64,000 nt of DNA from Algoriphagus kandeliae (GCF_004571135.1 NZ_SPSB01000004.1:124001-188000); one strand, 5' to 3'; counted from the first letter of the stretch, positions 19,546-29,162 are shown. Made by a program: numbers and translations. Notes: generated by a model not told the origin, from the sequence alone.

Positions 19546-19576
19546 TCTCCACGCACTGTTTAACTTTCTATTGTTT
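19546..19576. repeat. degenerate direct copy of the sequence at 18294-18325
   Basis: The 31 bases starting TCTCCACGCACTGTTTAAC match, with a few changes, those starting TCCTCACGCACGGTTTAAT at 18294. The two copies are about 1.25 kb apart and enclose the relic frames, the NTF2-like gene and its folded 3' sequence, as if that block had been inserted or duplicated. Confidence 0.6.
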
Positions 19577-19616
19577 CCAAAACCTGCACCAAGCAGAGCA
19601 AAGAAAAAACCTTTCC

Positions 19617-20222
19617 CTAAGCCTGAATCAACCATAATACATAGGCGTAGGCAAAATATCTAAGGATACGGAATAGGCTATAGAGGTAGTATTTTCGTTT
19701 TTCCAAGCCCGCAGCACCGCCCAGTAATGCAATCAACGAAAAAGGAAGCGGGCTAATGGAAGCCACAATCACCATAAAGCCCCCAAATCGCTTGAACAAA
19801 TCAAGGTATTTCTGAACAAACTTTGTTCTGGATTTGAGAATATTGCTTCTATGATTGATCGTAAGCCCGATATTAAAATTGAAAAGCCCGGCAGCATAGG
19901 AAATGACTGATAAAAGCCCAATACTCCAAAAATAGGGTCCTATCAAGCCTGTCTCCAATGACCAAAGCATGAAAATCTCCGGTGGGATTATTCCAAAAAG
20001 GATTTCAGAGCCTATAAAAACAGTCATTACCAAATAAGGGTCGGTATAAATGCTCCCAAACCATTCCAGTCTTTCCTGCTCCGAAAAGGCTTCCCGAATC
20101 AAAAAGAAAAGAATAACCAATAGGCCCAGATACAAGAATCCTCTGAGCATATTTTTAATTAGGAATCTACCCTTTTCGCCTATTAATGGCTTTTTTTCAC
20201 TTGAATTATCCAATTGAGTCAA
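19617..20222 (-). CDS. VTT/SNARE-associated (DedA-like) membrane protein
   Basis: A 201-residue inner-membrane protein with about five hydrophobic segments. The second half resembles the VTT (DedA/TMEM64/YqaA) core: a re-entrant GSEILFGIIPPEIFMLW segment, a Gly-rich YAAGLFNFNIGL segment, then FGGFMVIVASISPLPFSLIALLGGAAGL with the proline-rich substrate site. Relatives include lipid-carrier flippases and scramblases. It is monocistronic and faces the same way as the next gene upstream. Confidence 0.7.
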   Translation of the reverse strand: MTQLDNSSEKKPLIGEKGRFLIKNMLRGFLYLGLLVILFFLIREAFSEQERLEWFGSIYTDPYLVMTVFIGSEILFGIIPPEIFMLWSLETGLIGPYFWSIGLLSVISYAAGLFNFNIGLTINHRSNILKSRTKFVQKYLDLFKRFGGFMVIVASISPLPFSLIALLGGAAGLEKRKYYLYSLFRILRYFAYAYVLWLIQA

Positions 20223-20296
20223 TTCTATTCAGGAGCAATTCCCTTGGTCTTTTTTAATTTTTTTGATTTTTAGATTCCCTTCATGGAAGGCAATTT

Positions 20297-21289
20297 TTAC
20301 CACAAATGATGAACCGCTGTTCGGATGTATGAATCATAAATTTCCTCCACCAATTCCATTTGCTTAGTACTTAGCTCTGGAAGTTCTGCAGCAGCCAGAT
20401 TCTGAATTACCTGATCCAATCGAGAGGCACCCGGAATCACAGTGCTGACTTCCTTGAACATCAATACCCATCTCAGGGCAGAGGCCGCCAAATTATTTCC
20501 AAAAACCTCTTTTAATTTTTCAATTGCCGGAAAAGCTTTTTCAAGAGGCACCCCGGAAAAGGTTTCTCCTTTATCAAAAGCAGCTCCTTCCCGATTGAAA
20601 TTTCGATGATCCTCCTGTCCAAAGGTCGTTTCCGGAGTGATTCTTCCAGTCAATAAGCCTGAAGCCAATGGCACTCGAACAATCACCCCTATATCATTGA
20701 CCTGTGCATGTTTGAAAAAGACTTCCGAAGGACGCTGACGGAACATATTGAAAATGATCTGAACTGTAGAAACAATGTCATATTTCATGGCAGTCATCGC
20801 TTCATTGATCTTTTCGACGCTGACACCCATAGCAGCAATTTTTCCTTCTTTCTGCAAATCCTCAAAAAGCCCAAAAATTTCCTCCCGAAGATAAACGGGA
20901 GTCGGAGGACAGTGTAACTGTATCAAATCCAAACGCTCCAAACCTGTATTTTTCAAGCTATCCTCTACGAATTTCCTCAGAATCTCGGGTGTATATCCCT
21001 CATTGGTATGTGGTTGAATTCTTCTTCCGCATTTGGTGGCCACGTAGATTTTTTCGGACCGTTCTCGAACAGCCTTTCCTACAGCTGCCTCACTCAATCC
21101 AGCGTCATAGACATCTGCTGTATCCACAAAATTCACTCCTCGGTCAAAGGCTCCATGCAAAATCTCAGAGGCAGTTTGAGGATGGAAAGGCTTTCCCCAG
21201 CCCCCTCCTACTTGCCATGTTCCCAAACTCACTTCGGATACATTCCAACCGGTTTTCCCCAATCTTCTATAGTTCATTGCTTTATTCAT
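20297..21289 (-). CDS. aldo/keto reductase
   Basis: A TIM-barrel NAD(P)H oxidoreductase of 330 residues. The catalytic tetrad is visible: Asp in VDTADVYDAG (with Tyr in the same segment), Lys in VATKCGRR, His in LIQLHCPP. The cofactor-binding end has the IPGASRLDQVIQN pattern, and the N-terminus YRRLGKTGWNVSEVSLGTW is typical of the YghZ/IolS-like branch. The substrate is unknown. It starts at 21289, or at 21277 from the second Met. Confidence 0.9.
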   Translation of the reverse strand: MNKAMNYRRLGKTGWNVSEVSLGTWQVGGGWGKPFHPQTASEILHGAFDRGVNFVDTADVYDAGLSEAAVGKAVRERSEKIYVATKCGRRIQPHTNEGYTPEILRKFVEDSLKNTGLERLDLIQLHCPPTPVYLREEIFGLFEDLQKEGKIAAMGVSVEKINEAMTAMKYDIVSTVQIIFNMFRQRPSEVFFKHAQVNDIGVIVRVPLASGLLTGRITPETTFGQEDHRNFNREGAAFDKGETFSGVPLEKAFPAIEKLKEVFGNNLAASALRWVLMFKEVSTVIPGASRLDQVIQNLAAAELPELSTKQMELVEEIYDSYIRTAVHHLW

Positions 21290-21419
21290 TGAGTTTTCAG
21301 AAGCACTAAATTACTATTTCGAGCTATTAGAATGAATCCATTTTAAAAATGGATTGCCTTTTTAATTCTCCTGAATTAGATTCTCTATATTTAAGAATCT
21401 TAACCTTACCCATAGGGAC

Positions 21420-21812
21420 ATGAACAAGCGAAGGAACTTTATTAAAACTGTAACCGCTGCTTCTGCGGCTGCTTTCTTACCTATCACCTCAATTTCAAAA
21501 GACATGAAAAACCAAAAAATGATCCACCAAGTATTCTTCTGGCTACATGATAAAAATGATACGGAAGAATTTTTATCCAAAGCCGTACCTATGCTTGGTC
21601 AGTGTAAAACTGTAGGAAATTTCATTCCCGGAACCCCGGCTCCTACCGAAGCAAGAGATGTAGTCGACCATTCTTGGCATGTGTCCTGCACCCTGTTTTT
21701 TGATAGTTTGGAAGATCAGGCTGCTTACCAAGTTGATCCGCTTCACTTGGAGTTTATCGAAAAGTACTCTTCCATGTGGAAGACAGTTAAGGTTTATGAT
21801 ATCGCGATTTAA
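21420..21812 (+). CDS. exported Dabb-domain (stress-responsive A/B barrel) protein
   Basis: The 130-residue protein begins with a Tat-like signal (MNKRRNFIKTVTAASAAAFL), a near match to the RRxFIK motif. The Dabb ferredoxin-fold domain follows: IHQVFFWLHDKND, then AVPMLGQCKTVGNF, then HSWHVSCTLFFDSLEDQAAYQ and the final HxxF-type helix (LHLEFIEKYSSMWKTVKVYD). Dabb proteins include small enzymes and dimeric binding proteins; the substrate here is unknown. Confidence 0.8.
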   Translation: MNKRRNFIKTVTAASAAAFLPITSISKDMKNQKMIHQVFFWLHDKNDTEEFLSKAVPMLGQCKTVGNFIPGTPAPTEARDVVDHSWHVSCTLFFDSLEDQAAYQVDPLHLEFIEKYSSMWKTVKVYDIAI

Positions 21813-21855
21813 AATCAAAACGGCGACTTTTCCGTTTTGATAAAAAAAGCTGCCT

Positions 21856-23172
21856 ATGAAAAATATCAGATGGGTATTCGGATTGTTGATTTTGGGTTTT
21901 TGGGCCTGTGATCCGCCTGAAGAACCCTCAGCACAGCCTCAATCCAATGAAGTTCGGGATGCCATTTTCGCGACCATGAAGGAATGGTACTATTGGAATA
22001 TGGAGCTTCCTACCAATGTGAATACTGGAGATTATTCTTCGAATGAAGAATTCTTGGATGCCATTATTTTTAAACCGCTTGACCGATTTTCTTACCTGAC
22101 TACGCAAGAAGCATTTCAAAATGCTTTCGTGGGTAGAAATGCAGGACATGGATTTGGTTTCGGATTCGACGCTGAAGAAAGGCTCTATCTGACCTTTGTA
22201 TTTGATGAGGCTCCTGCGGGAAAAGACGGCTGGAAGAGAGGTTGGGAGATCATAGAAATCAATGGCAAACCCCTAGCCGATTACAAATCGGGGAATGTTT
22301 ATGATTTTCAATTAGGTCCTTCTGATCCAGGAATCACGAATACATTCACATTCCGCTTGCCTGATGGCAGCATCACTACCCGAACCAATACCAAAGCGGA
22401 ATACCAGTCAAATTCTGTTTTGCATCAGCAAGTGTTTGAGTTGGACACTAAAAAGGTTGGCTATTGGGTTTATCAAAGCTTTAAAGCGACTCCGGATGTC
22501 ACTCCAATTCAAAGCCGGGAAGTGCAAAACTCTATGAAGTATTTTATGGAGCAGGGAGTTTCTGAAATGATTATCGACTTGAGATACAATGGCGGAGGAT
22601 CAGTTGATGTGGCTGAGCAGATCAACAATTACCTCATTAATCCTGGTAATTCCGATCGCTTGATGTACACCAATAAGCTCAATAACGTAAAAAGCAATTT
22701 CAATACTTCTGAGATATTCAAAAAATTAGGAACGCTCAATCTGGATCGCATTATTTTCATCACTAGCCGAGGGACTGCTTCAGCCTCTGAGTTGGTGATA
22801 AATGCCCTAGATCCTTACATGGAATTGGTTTTGATCGGTGACAATACCTTTGGCAAACCGGTAGGATCTTTTCCTTTGGCACGTTTTAATCAGGTATTGC
22901 AGGACAATGATGTCGAGTTGGTCCCCATCACCTTCGCGATAGCTAATTCCCAAGGGAAGGCGGAGTATTTTGATGGATTCCCGGCAGATTTCAGCGTAAG
23001 TGACAGTCCTCAATTTGCTTGGGGTGACACCCGGGATTTGCGATTGTCCGCAGCACTTCAATACATACAAGAAGGAACGGTCAACAGTCGATTAAGACAG
23101 GGATTTTACCGACCCAATTGGGAAATGATCGACGCATTTACTGGTCTTCAGCAGGAATTTCCTGCATTTTGA
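21856..23172 (+). CDS. S41-family (C-terminal processing) peptidase lipoprotein
   Basis: A 438-residue lipoprotein (signal with lipobox FWAC, Cys18). Domains in order: an N-terminal helical part (about 30-100), a PDZ-like region (about 105-185), and the S41 catalytic domain. The nucleophile Ser sits in TSRGTASASELV and the general-base Lys in TFGKPVGSFPL. The conserved MIIDLRYNGGG core precedes them. It probably cleaves periplasmic or surface proteins. It ends at a clear terminator. Confidence 0.9.
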   Translation: MKNIRWVFGLLILGFWACDPPEEPSAQPQSNEVRDAIFATMKEWYYWNMELPTNVNTGDYSSNEEFLDAIIFKPLDRFSYLTTQEAFQNAFVGRNAGHGFGFGFDAEERLYLTFVFDEAPAGKDGWKRGWEIIEINGKPLADYKSGNVYDFQLGPSDPGITNTFTFRLPDGSITTRTNTKAEYQSNSVLHQQVFELDTKKVGYWVYQSFKATPDVTPIQSREVQNSMKYFMEQGVSEMIIDLRYNGGGSVDVAEQINNYLINPGNSDRLMYTNKLNNVKSNFNTSEIFKKLGTLNLDRIIFITSRGTASASELVINALDPYMELVLIGDNTFGKPVGSFPLARFNQVLQDNDVELVPITFAIANSQGKAEYFDGFPADFSVSDSPQFAWGDTRDLRLSAALQYIQEGTVNSRLRQGFYRPNWEMIDAFTGLQQEFPAF

Positions 23173-23191
23173 TCCTTTAAAAAAGAAAGCA

Positions 23192-23220
23192 AAGGCTCCT
23201 TGTGAAAATCAAGGGGCCTT
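23192..23220 (+). terminator. terminator after the S41 peptidase
   Basis: Arms AAGGCTCCTTG (23192-23202) and CAAGGGGCCTT (23210-23220) pair with a small internal mismatch, followed by a T-rich stretch. Confidence 0.75.
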
Positions 23221-23251
23221 TTCTAATTTTACTCCGAAAAAAAGAACCAAC

Positions 23252-23812
23252 GTGAAACGCCTCGCTATACTCGCTTCCGGAAGCGGCTCCAATGCCGAAA
23301 AAATCATGGAGTATTTTCAAAACTCCCCAAAAGCCGAAGTGGTCTTGGTTGCCTCCAACAAACCCGATGCTTTTGTCCTTCAGCGAGCTGAAAAATTCAA
23401 AGTCCCTACTTTCACTTTTACCAGAAAAGAAATGGATGCTGGGATTCTTTTGGAAAAGCTCCAGGCTGAAAAGGTTGACTGGGTGATCTTAGCAGGATTT
23501 TTACTCAAAATCCCTGATGCACTCATCCATGTTTACTCCAATAAGATGATCAACATCCACCCTGCTCTTCTTCCTAATTACGGTGGAAAAGGGATGTATG
23601 GAATGCATGTTCATGAAGCAGTCAAAGCTGCTGGAGATAAGCAAACAGGCATTACGATTCACTTGGTCAATGAGCATTATGATGAGGGCAAGATTATTTT
23701 CCAAGCTGCGACCCCTATTAGCCCAGAGGATACCCCAGAAATGATCGCTCAAAAAGTTCATGCTTTAGAGCATCGCTATTATCCCGAAGTAATAGAATCA
23801 TTGATAGATTAG
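23252..23812 (+). CDS. purN: phosphoribosylglycinamide formyltransferase
   Basis: Third step of purine synthesis, using 10-formyltetrahydrofolate. The 186-residue protein has the N-terminal LAILASGSGSNAEKI phosphate-binding motif. It also has the catalytic NIHPALLPNYGGKGMYG segment (Asn and His) and the Asp in NEHYDEGKII. It is normal in length with a GTG start at 23252, and lies 31 bases after the S41 terminator. Confidence 0.95.
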   Translation: MKRLAILASGSGSNAEKIMEYFQNSPKAEVVLVASNKPDAFVLQRAEKFKVPTFTFTRKEMDAGILLEKLQAEKVDWVILAGFLLKIPDALIHVYSNKMINIHPALLPNYGGKGMYGMHVHEAVKAAGDKQTGITIHLVNEHYDEGKIIFQAATPISPEDTPEMIAQKVHALEHRYYPEVIESLID

Positions 23813-23877
23813 ATTCAATACTTTTTAACTTCTTGCACTGAAGAAGGAGATTTTGCAGTTGATAGCAACAATTATTG

Positions 23878-24339
23878 ATGGATTTAAAAAGAAAGACATA
23901 TTTTCTAACCAGCTTAATCCTTACTATCAGTGTTTTACTATTGCTAGTCACAGGTTCTCCATTACTAACAATTGCCTTGGATTGTAAAGATGAAATCCCT
24001 CTAGGAACGCCTATCACCTGGATAGGGATGATTGCACTTCCTCTCACCGTTTACTGGGGAATTCAAGAGCTGAGAAATCCTACAACCTTATTAAATAGAA
24101 TTCTTTCTGCATTCCTGAAAATCATTATCCTTTTGGGAATACTTTGGGTTCCTATTTCATTTTTATTAGCTGGAAATCTATCGTTCTCTTTCTCCGAAAA
24201 AGCATCCTTCCAGGGTGGACAGGAAGCCATGAGATGGTTTTGGCGTTTAAGCTATGGAATTGGAATCGGGACTTTAGTAATCATTACAACTTATTGGATT
24301 TCCTTACTTTTTAGAAAATCGAGAAACGCCAATCCCTGA
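23878..24339 (+). CDS. unknown four-helix membrane protein
   Basis: The 153-residue protein has four hydrophobic segments (about residues 10-30, 45-62, 78-98 and 128-147), a short extracytoplasmic loop with CKDEIPLGTPI, and no recognisable family motif. The ATG at 23878 is preferred over a TTG three bases earlier. It is 65 bases after purN and faces the same way; a functional link is not evident. Confidence 0.55.
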   Translation: MDLKRKTYFLTSLILTISVLLLLVTGSPLLTIALDCKDEIPLGTPITWIGMIALPLTVYWGIQELRNPTTLLNRILSAFLKIIILLGILWVPISFLLAGNLSFSFSEKASFQGGQEAMRWFWRLSYGIGIGTLVIITTYWISLLFRKSRNANP

Positions 24340-24430
24340 AAATCAATTTTTTGTAGAATTCCCAAAATATGACAATCATCATTAAAAAAGTTTAAAATGA
24401 TTTTGAGATTTGAAGGTAAGAGCTAGTTAG

Positions 24431-26332
24431 TTGAGCTCTGAAATTCAATTATTAAAATCAATGGGCGATCACATAGTCAGTTTAGACGCCAATGTACAGG
24501 CACGAAATCTTTTTATCAGCCATCTTTTAGAAGATCTTCAGGCACTCGATTATTTAGTACAAAACAAGCTTCTGGAGAAGGGAATTATCCGGATTGGAGC
24601 TGAGCAGGAGTTCTGCTTAATCAACGATCATGGACGCCCCACCAATCAGGCTTCTGAAATATTGGAGCAAATTCAGGACTCCCACTTTACCACTGAATTA
24701 GCCAAGTACAATCTTGAGATTAACCTGGACCCTATTCTTTTTGAAGGAGACTGTTTCGAGAAAATGGAAAGCCAACTGAAACAGTTAATCCAAAAAGCGA
24801 AGGATGTAAGCTTCAAATTCGGGGATCGAATTTTATTAACTGGCATTCTTCCAACGATTTCCATCGACGAATTGTCCTTGAGCTACATGACTGAGAATCC
24901 CCGCTATTTTGCCCTCAATGAATTGATGAAAAAAGCCCGAGGGGGGAATTTCAGAATGAATTTTACAGGCGTCGACGAATTGTCGATTATACATGATTCG
25001 GTCATGTTTGAAGCCTGCAATACCAGCTTTCAAATGCATCTGCAAATTGATCCGGACGATTTTGAAGCCAGCTATAATTGGGCTCAAGCTATCTCCGGAC
25101 CGGTTTTGGCTGTTGCAGGAAACTCACCCATATTGATGGGAAAAGAACTTTGGAATGAAACCCGAATTGCGCTTTTCCAACAGAGTATCGATACCCGGAA
25201 AATGTCCAAGGCTCAAACCACCAAACAGGCTAGGGTGTCTTTTGGCAATAGTTGGGTAAGAGGAAACATCGTTGATTTTTTCAAAAGAGAACTTTCCAGC
25301 TTCCGGATTTTACTCACAAAAGAGATTGAGCAAAACTCCATGGAAGAGATCAAAAAAGGCAACATCCCAAAACTCAAGGCCCTCAATCTTCAAAATGGGA
25401 CGATCTATCGCTGGAATCGGCCTTGCTATGGAGTACTCCATGGCAAACCACATCTCCGGATAGAAAATAGGTACATACCCGCTGGTCCCACCACAGTAGA
25501 TGAAATAGCCAATTTTGCCTTTTGGGCTGGCTTGATGCAGGGAAGACCCAAAGAATACGATGATTTAACTAGCCTGATGGAATTTGAGGAAGCCAAATCC
25601 AATTTCATTCGGGCAGCACGGTATGGAAATGAAACCTGCATGAGTTGGATGGGGAAAAGGGTACCTGCCAATCAGCTCATTTTGGAGGTATTCATCCCAA
25701 TAGCTGAAGAAGGTCTCAAAAAAATGGGAATATCACCCAAAAGCATCTCCAACTATCTAGCTATCATCAAGGGGCGCATCCAAAAGCAAACAGGCTCTCA
25801 GTGGATGATCAAAAACTATAGAATCTTAAAAAAAGAACATAAAGTCGACGATGCCTTACTGGCTTTGACTCAATTAATCTATAATAATCAACAAGAAGAA
25901 AAGCCTATTCACGATTGGCCTGATGTGAATGATTTACATGAATTTGAAACGAAGGCAAACAAGGTTGGGCATATTATGACTACCACTTTGATTACGGCCG
26001 ATTCAGAAGATTCAGCAAGGCTTACCCTGGAGTTTATGCAATGGAATAATATCCATCATTTGCCTGTGGTGGATAACCGGGAAAGGTTAGTAGGATTAAT
26101 CACCTACAGACATCTCCAAAAATACTGGGATCAAATTCAAAACCCAAGCTCCCAATTGCAGGCAAAAGACATCATGGTAAAAGAGGTGATTTACACCCAT
26201 CCATCTAATACCATTCACCATGCTATCGAGCAATTGAAGCAGCATAATATCGGATGCTTACCAGTTGTTCATAACACCCATTTGGTAGGGATCATTACCC
26301 TAAAAGACCTTGAAAATTTTCAAAGTGCCTAA
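24431..26332 (+). CDS. GCS2-family carboxylate-amine ligase fused to two CBS domains
   Basis: About residues 50-440 form a glutamate-cysteine-ligase-2-like ATP-dependent ligase, with IGAEQEFCL (56-63) supplying metal-binding acids, NLEINLDP, EACNTSFQMHLQI and LRIENRYIPAGPT. A helical linker follows. Two CBS domains (about 520-633: IMTTTLITADSEDS then HHLPVVDNRERLVGLIT; IMVKEVIYTHPSN then IGCLPVVHNTHLVGIIT) probably sense an adenylate. The reaction should join an amine to a carboxylate, but the substrates are unknown. The TTG start at 24431 and the ATG at 24461 are both possible. Its end overlaps the next gene by 23 bases. Confidence 0.8.
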   Translation: MSSEIQLLKSMGDHIVSLDANVQARNLFISHLLEDLQALDYLVQNKLLEKGIIRIGAEQEFCLINDHGRPTNQASEILEQIQDSHFTTELAKYNLEINLDPILFEGDCFEKMESQLKQLIQKAKDVSFKFGDRILLTGILPTISIDELSLSYMTENPRYFALNELMKKARGGNFRMNFTGVDELSIIHDSVMFEACNTSFQMHLQIDPDDFEASYNWAQAISGPVLAVAGNSPILMGKELWNETRIALFQQSIDTRKMSKAQTTKQARVSFGNSWVRGNIVDFFKRELSSFRILLTKEIEQNSMEEIKKGNIPKLKALNLQNGTIYRWNRPCYGVLHGKPHLRIENRYIPAGPTTVDEIANFAFWAGLMQGRPKEYDDLTSLMEFEEAKSNFIRAARYGNETCMSWMGKRVPANQLILEVFIPIAEEGLKKMGISPKSISNYLAIIKGRIQKQTGSQWMIKNYRILKKEHKVDDALLALTQLIYNNQQEEKPIHDWPDVNDLHEFETKANKVGHIMTTTLITADSEDSARLTLEFMQWNNIHHLPVVDNRERLVGLITYRHLQKYWDQIQNPSSQLQAKDIMVKEVIYTHPSNTIHHAIEQLKQHNIGCLPVVHNTHLVGIITLKDLENFQSA

Positions 26333-27530
26333 GGATTATCAACAAACCGAGCTAGAAGAAATTGCAACTGATCGCATCATAGATCAATTGGAGGGAGAAA
26401 TGCCCGGGCCTCATTTGATTTTTTTTGGAGGAATTCATGGAAATGAACCCTCAGGGATTTTTGCTTTGAAATCAGTAATCCAGAAAATCCGGGAAGAAAA
26501 AATTCCCCTAAAAGGCAAAATCACAGCCATTGCCGGGAATCTTTGGGCTTTGAAGCGAAAAGAGCGATTCCAGAAAAGGGACCTCAATCGACTATGGACA
26601 AAGAAAAATGTATTTGCCTTGGATCATGGTCATTTCACCCCATCAAATGAGGATGAGGAGCAATTCGTTGAACTTCACGATCTAATTCAAGAGATCATAA
26701 AAAATCAATCAGGCCCTCTTTATTTTTTTGACCTTCACACTACATCCAGTCAATCCATCCCCTTTATTCCTGTCAATGACAGCCTGATCAATCGGACTTT
26801 TGCGAGAAAATTTCCCGTTCCGCTCATTTTAGGGATAGAAGAATACATAGATGGCCCCGTGCTTTCCTATATCAATGATCTGGGATATGTGTCTTTTGGA
26901 TTTGAGGCAGGACAGCATGAAGACCCTATTTCTGTCAAAAACCATGAGATCTTTATTCAGCTTTCCCTGGCTTTCTCCGGTGCCTGTTCCAATGAGGACA
27001 TGCAAGTAAGCCAGCATTTAGCTTTTTGGGATAAGAAATACAGCCCTTATGAAAATTTCTATGAAATCATTTTTCGATTTCATGTCGATCAAAAAATCCC
27101 TTTCCAAATGATGCCCGGTTTTGAAAGTTTTCAGGAGGTAAAAAAGGGAGAAAAATTTGCGATCTACGGTGAAGAAGAAATTTTTGCCCATAAAAACACG
27201 CGGATATTCATGCCTCTTTATCAGTCTAAAGGTGAAGATGGCTTTTTCTTAATCCGAAAAACACCTGAGGTATTTTTAAAACTTTCTGCATTTCTGAGGA
27301 AAAACAAGTTGGATCAAATCATCACTTGGCTACCCGGGGTGCGTTGGGCTTCCAAAGAAAAAGACTCCATGATTGTAGATCTGAGAATCGCAAGATTTTT
27401 GGTAAAGCCTATCTTCCATCTTTTCGGTTATCGATTTGTGCAGCGGGATCAAACCCACTTGATTATCTGGAATAGAGAGCGGAAATCCAGGTACAGGGAA
27501 TATGAAAACGAAACTTGGTTTAAGGTCTAA
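26310..27530 (+). CDS. succinylglutamate desuccinylase/aspartoacylase-family zinc hydrolase
   Basis: Zinc-dependent amide hydrolase of the M14-like AstE/AspA family. Zinc ligands His43 and Glu46 are in GGIHGNEPSG and His143 in FFDLHTTSS. The substrate Arg region (KRDLNRLW) and the catalytic Glu (FGFEAGQHED) are also present. After the usual catalytic part (about 1-230) there is a C-terminal extension of about 170 residues with a beta-rich section and a hydrophobic end. The start is a TTG at 26310 or GTG at 26325, inside the end of the GCS2-CBS gene, so the two are translationally coupled. The pair suggests making and breaking of the same amide bond. Confidence 0.78.
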   Translation: MKIFKVPKDYQQTELEEIATDRIIDQLEGEMPGPHLIFFGGIHGNEPSGIFALKSVIQKIREEKIPLKGKITAIAGNLWALKRKERFQKRDLNRLWTKKNVFALDHGHFTPSNEDEEQFVELHDLIQEIIKNQSGPLYFFDLHTTSSQSIPFIPVNDSLINRTFARKFPVPLILGIEEYIDGPVLSYINDLGYVSFGFEAGQHEDPISVKNHEIFIQLSLAFSGACSNEDMQVSQHLAFWDKKYSPYENFYEIIFRFHVDQKIPFQMMPGFESFQEVKKGEKFAIYGEEEIFAHKNTRIFMPLYQSKGEDGFFLIRKTPEVFLKLSAFLRKNKLDQIITWLPGVRWASKEKDSMIVDLRIARFLVKPIFHLFGYRFVQRDQTHLIIWNRERKSRYREYENETWFKV

Positions 27531-27581
27531 AGAAAGAGGAGATTAAGGCTAATTTTCCCTTAGCCTTCTCCCCTTTTTTTC

Positions 27582-27589
27582 TACCTTTG
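27582..27589 (+). promoter_or_regulatory. -7 element for purH
   Basis: TACCTTTG, the same octamer as before typA and kdsD, 35 bases before the purH ATG. No clear -33 box. Confidence 0.45.
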
Positions 27590-27624
27590 CAACTTCTTGC
27601 AATTTTCACCTATCCATCTAAAAA

Positions 27625-29151
27625 ATGGCAGTCAAAAAAATTCAATCTGCACTCATTTCGGTCTTTTACAAAGACAATCTCGAACCGATCATTGCCCTCC
27701 TCAAGAAGCATGGAGTAAAAATCTATTCTACCGGAGGAACTCAGAAATTTATCGAAGAACAAGGAGCTGAAGTTATTCCTGTGGAGGAACTTACCAGCTA
27801 TCCTTCCATTTTTGGTGGAAGAGTTAAAACCCTTCACCCAAAAGTATTCGGAGGTATTTTGTACAGAAGAGAAAATGAAGGAGACGTATCTCAAGCGGCT
27901 GAATTTGATATTCCTGCTATTGATTTGGTAATTGTTGATTTGTATCCATTCGAGGAAACAGTAGCATCAGGAGCATCTGAAGCCGATATTATTGAGAAAA
28001 TCGACATCGGTGGAATCTCCTTAATCCGTGCCGCAGCCAAAAACTTCAAAGATGTAGTTATTGTAGCCTCCAAAGATCAGTATGGAGAATTGGAAGCTAA
28101 ACTCGAGTCTCAAGACGGGGGAACTACCCTTGAAGACCGACGCTATTTTGCAGCTCAGGCATTCCAGGTTTCTTCCCATTACGACACGCATATTTTCAAC
28201 TACTTCAATCAAAGCGAAAATATCCCTGCTTTGAAGGTTTCCGAAAACAAAGCCAAGGCACTTCGCTACGGAGAGAACCCTCATCAAGCAGCTCATTTCT
28301 ACGGAGATTTGGATGAACTTTTTGATCAGCTGAACGGAAAAGAGCTTTCCTATAACAACTTGGTAGATATTGATGCCGCAGTGAATTTGATTGCTGAATT
28401 CCCTGATCAAACTGCATTTGCCATTTTGAAGCATACCAATGCCTGTGGTTGTGCTACTGCAGACAGCGTAAAACATGCCTACCAAAAAGCTTTTGCGGCC
28501 GATACAGTTTCTGCGTTTGGAGGAGTTTTGGTAACCAACCGAACTGTGGACGAAGAAGCTGCAAAAGAAATGCACAGTCTTTTCTTCGAGGTATTAATCG
28601 CACCTGATTTTACCGAAGAAGCTTTGCAGATTTTGAAAGGTAAGAAAAACAGAATCTTGCTTCGCCAAAAAATGGCTCTGCCAGGTACCAAAATGATTAA
28701 AACACTTCTTAATGGAGTGATTGAGCAAGACAAAGACTTGGCAACTGAAAGCAAAGAAGATTTTAAAGTGGTTACCAAAGTGGCTCCTACAGAAAAAGAA
28801 ATGGATGCTTTGGTATTTGCAGCCAAAGTTTGCAAGCACACAAAATCCAATACCATCGTTTTAAGCAATGATTCACAGCTATTTGCTTCCGGTGTGGGTC
28901 AAACTTCCCGAGTAGACGCATTAAAGCAAGCTATTCTTAAGGCTAAGGAATTTGGATTTGATTTGGATGGAGCTGTTATGGCATCTGATGCCTTCTTCCC
29001 TTTCCCTGATTGTGTGGAGATTGCTGACGAGGCGGGCATAACTGCTGTGGTTCAGCCGGGCGGATCCATCAAAGATCAGGATAGCATCGATTATTGCGAT
29101 GCACACGGAATGAGCATGGTCATGACTGGAGTGAGACACTTTAAGCATTGA
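27625..29151 (+). CDS. purH: bifunctional AICAR transformylase/IMP cyclohydrolase
   Basis: Last two steps of IMP synthesis. The N-terminal IMP cyclohydrolase (about 1-150) starts VKKIQSALISVFYKDN, with the YSTGGTQKFI and GGRVKTLHPKVFGGIL motifs. The C-terminal transformylase (about 195-508) has the KALRYGENPHQAAHFYG, ILKHTNACGCATA (catalytic Lys-His) and AFGGV motifs. The length of 508 is normal. It is alone in its transcript, with a -7 element before it and a terminator after. Confidence 0.96.
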   Translation: MAVKKIQSALISVFYKDNLEPIIALLKKHGVKIYSTGGTQKFIEEQGAEVIPVEELTSYPSIFGGRVKTLHPKVFGGILYRRENEGDVSQAAEFDIPAIDLVIVDLYPFEETVASGASEADIIEKIDIGGISLIRAAAKNFKDVVIVASKDQYGELEAKLESQDGGTTLEDRRYFAAQAFQVSSHYDTHIFNYFNQSENIPALKVSENKAKALRYGENPHQAAHFYGDLDELFDQLNGKELSYNNLVDIDAAVNLIAEFPDQTAFAILKHTNACGCATADSVKHAYQKAFAADTVSAFGGVLVTNRTVDEEAAKEMHSLFFEVLIAPDFTEEALQILKGKKNRILLRQKMALPGTKMIKTLLNGVIEQDKDLATESKEDFKVVTKVAPTEKEMDALVFAAKVCKHTKSNTIVLSNDSQLFASGVGQTSRVDALKQAILKAKEFGFDLDGAVMASDAFFPFPDCVEIADEAGITAVVQPGGSIKDQDSIDYCDAHGMSMVMTGVRHFKH

Positions 29152-29162
29152 TTTAAAGCATC

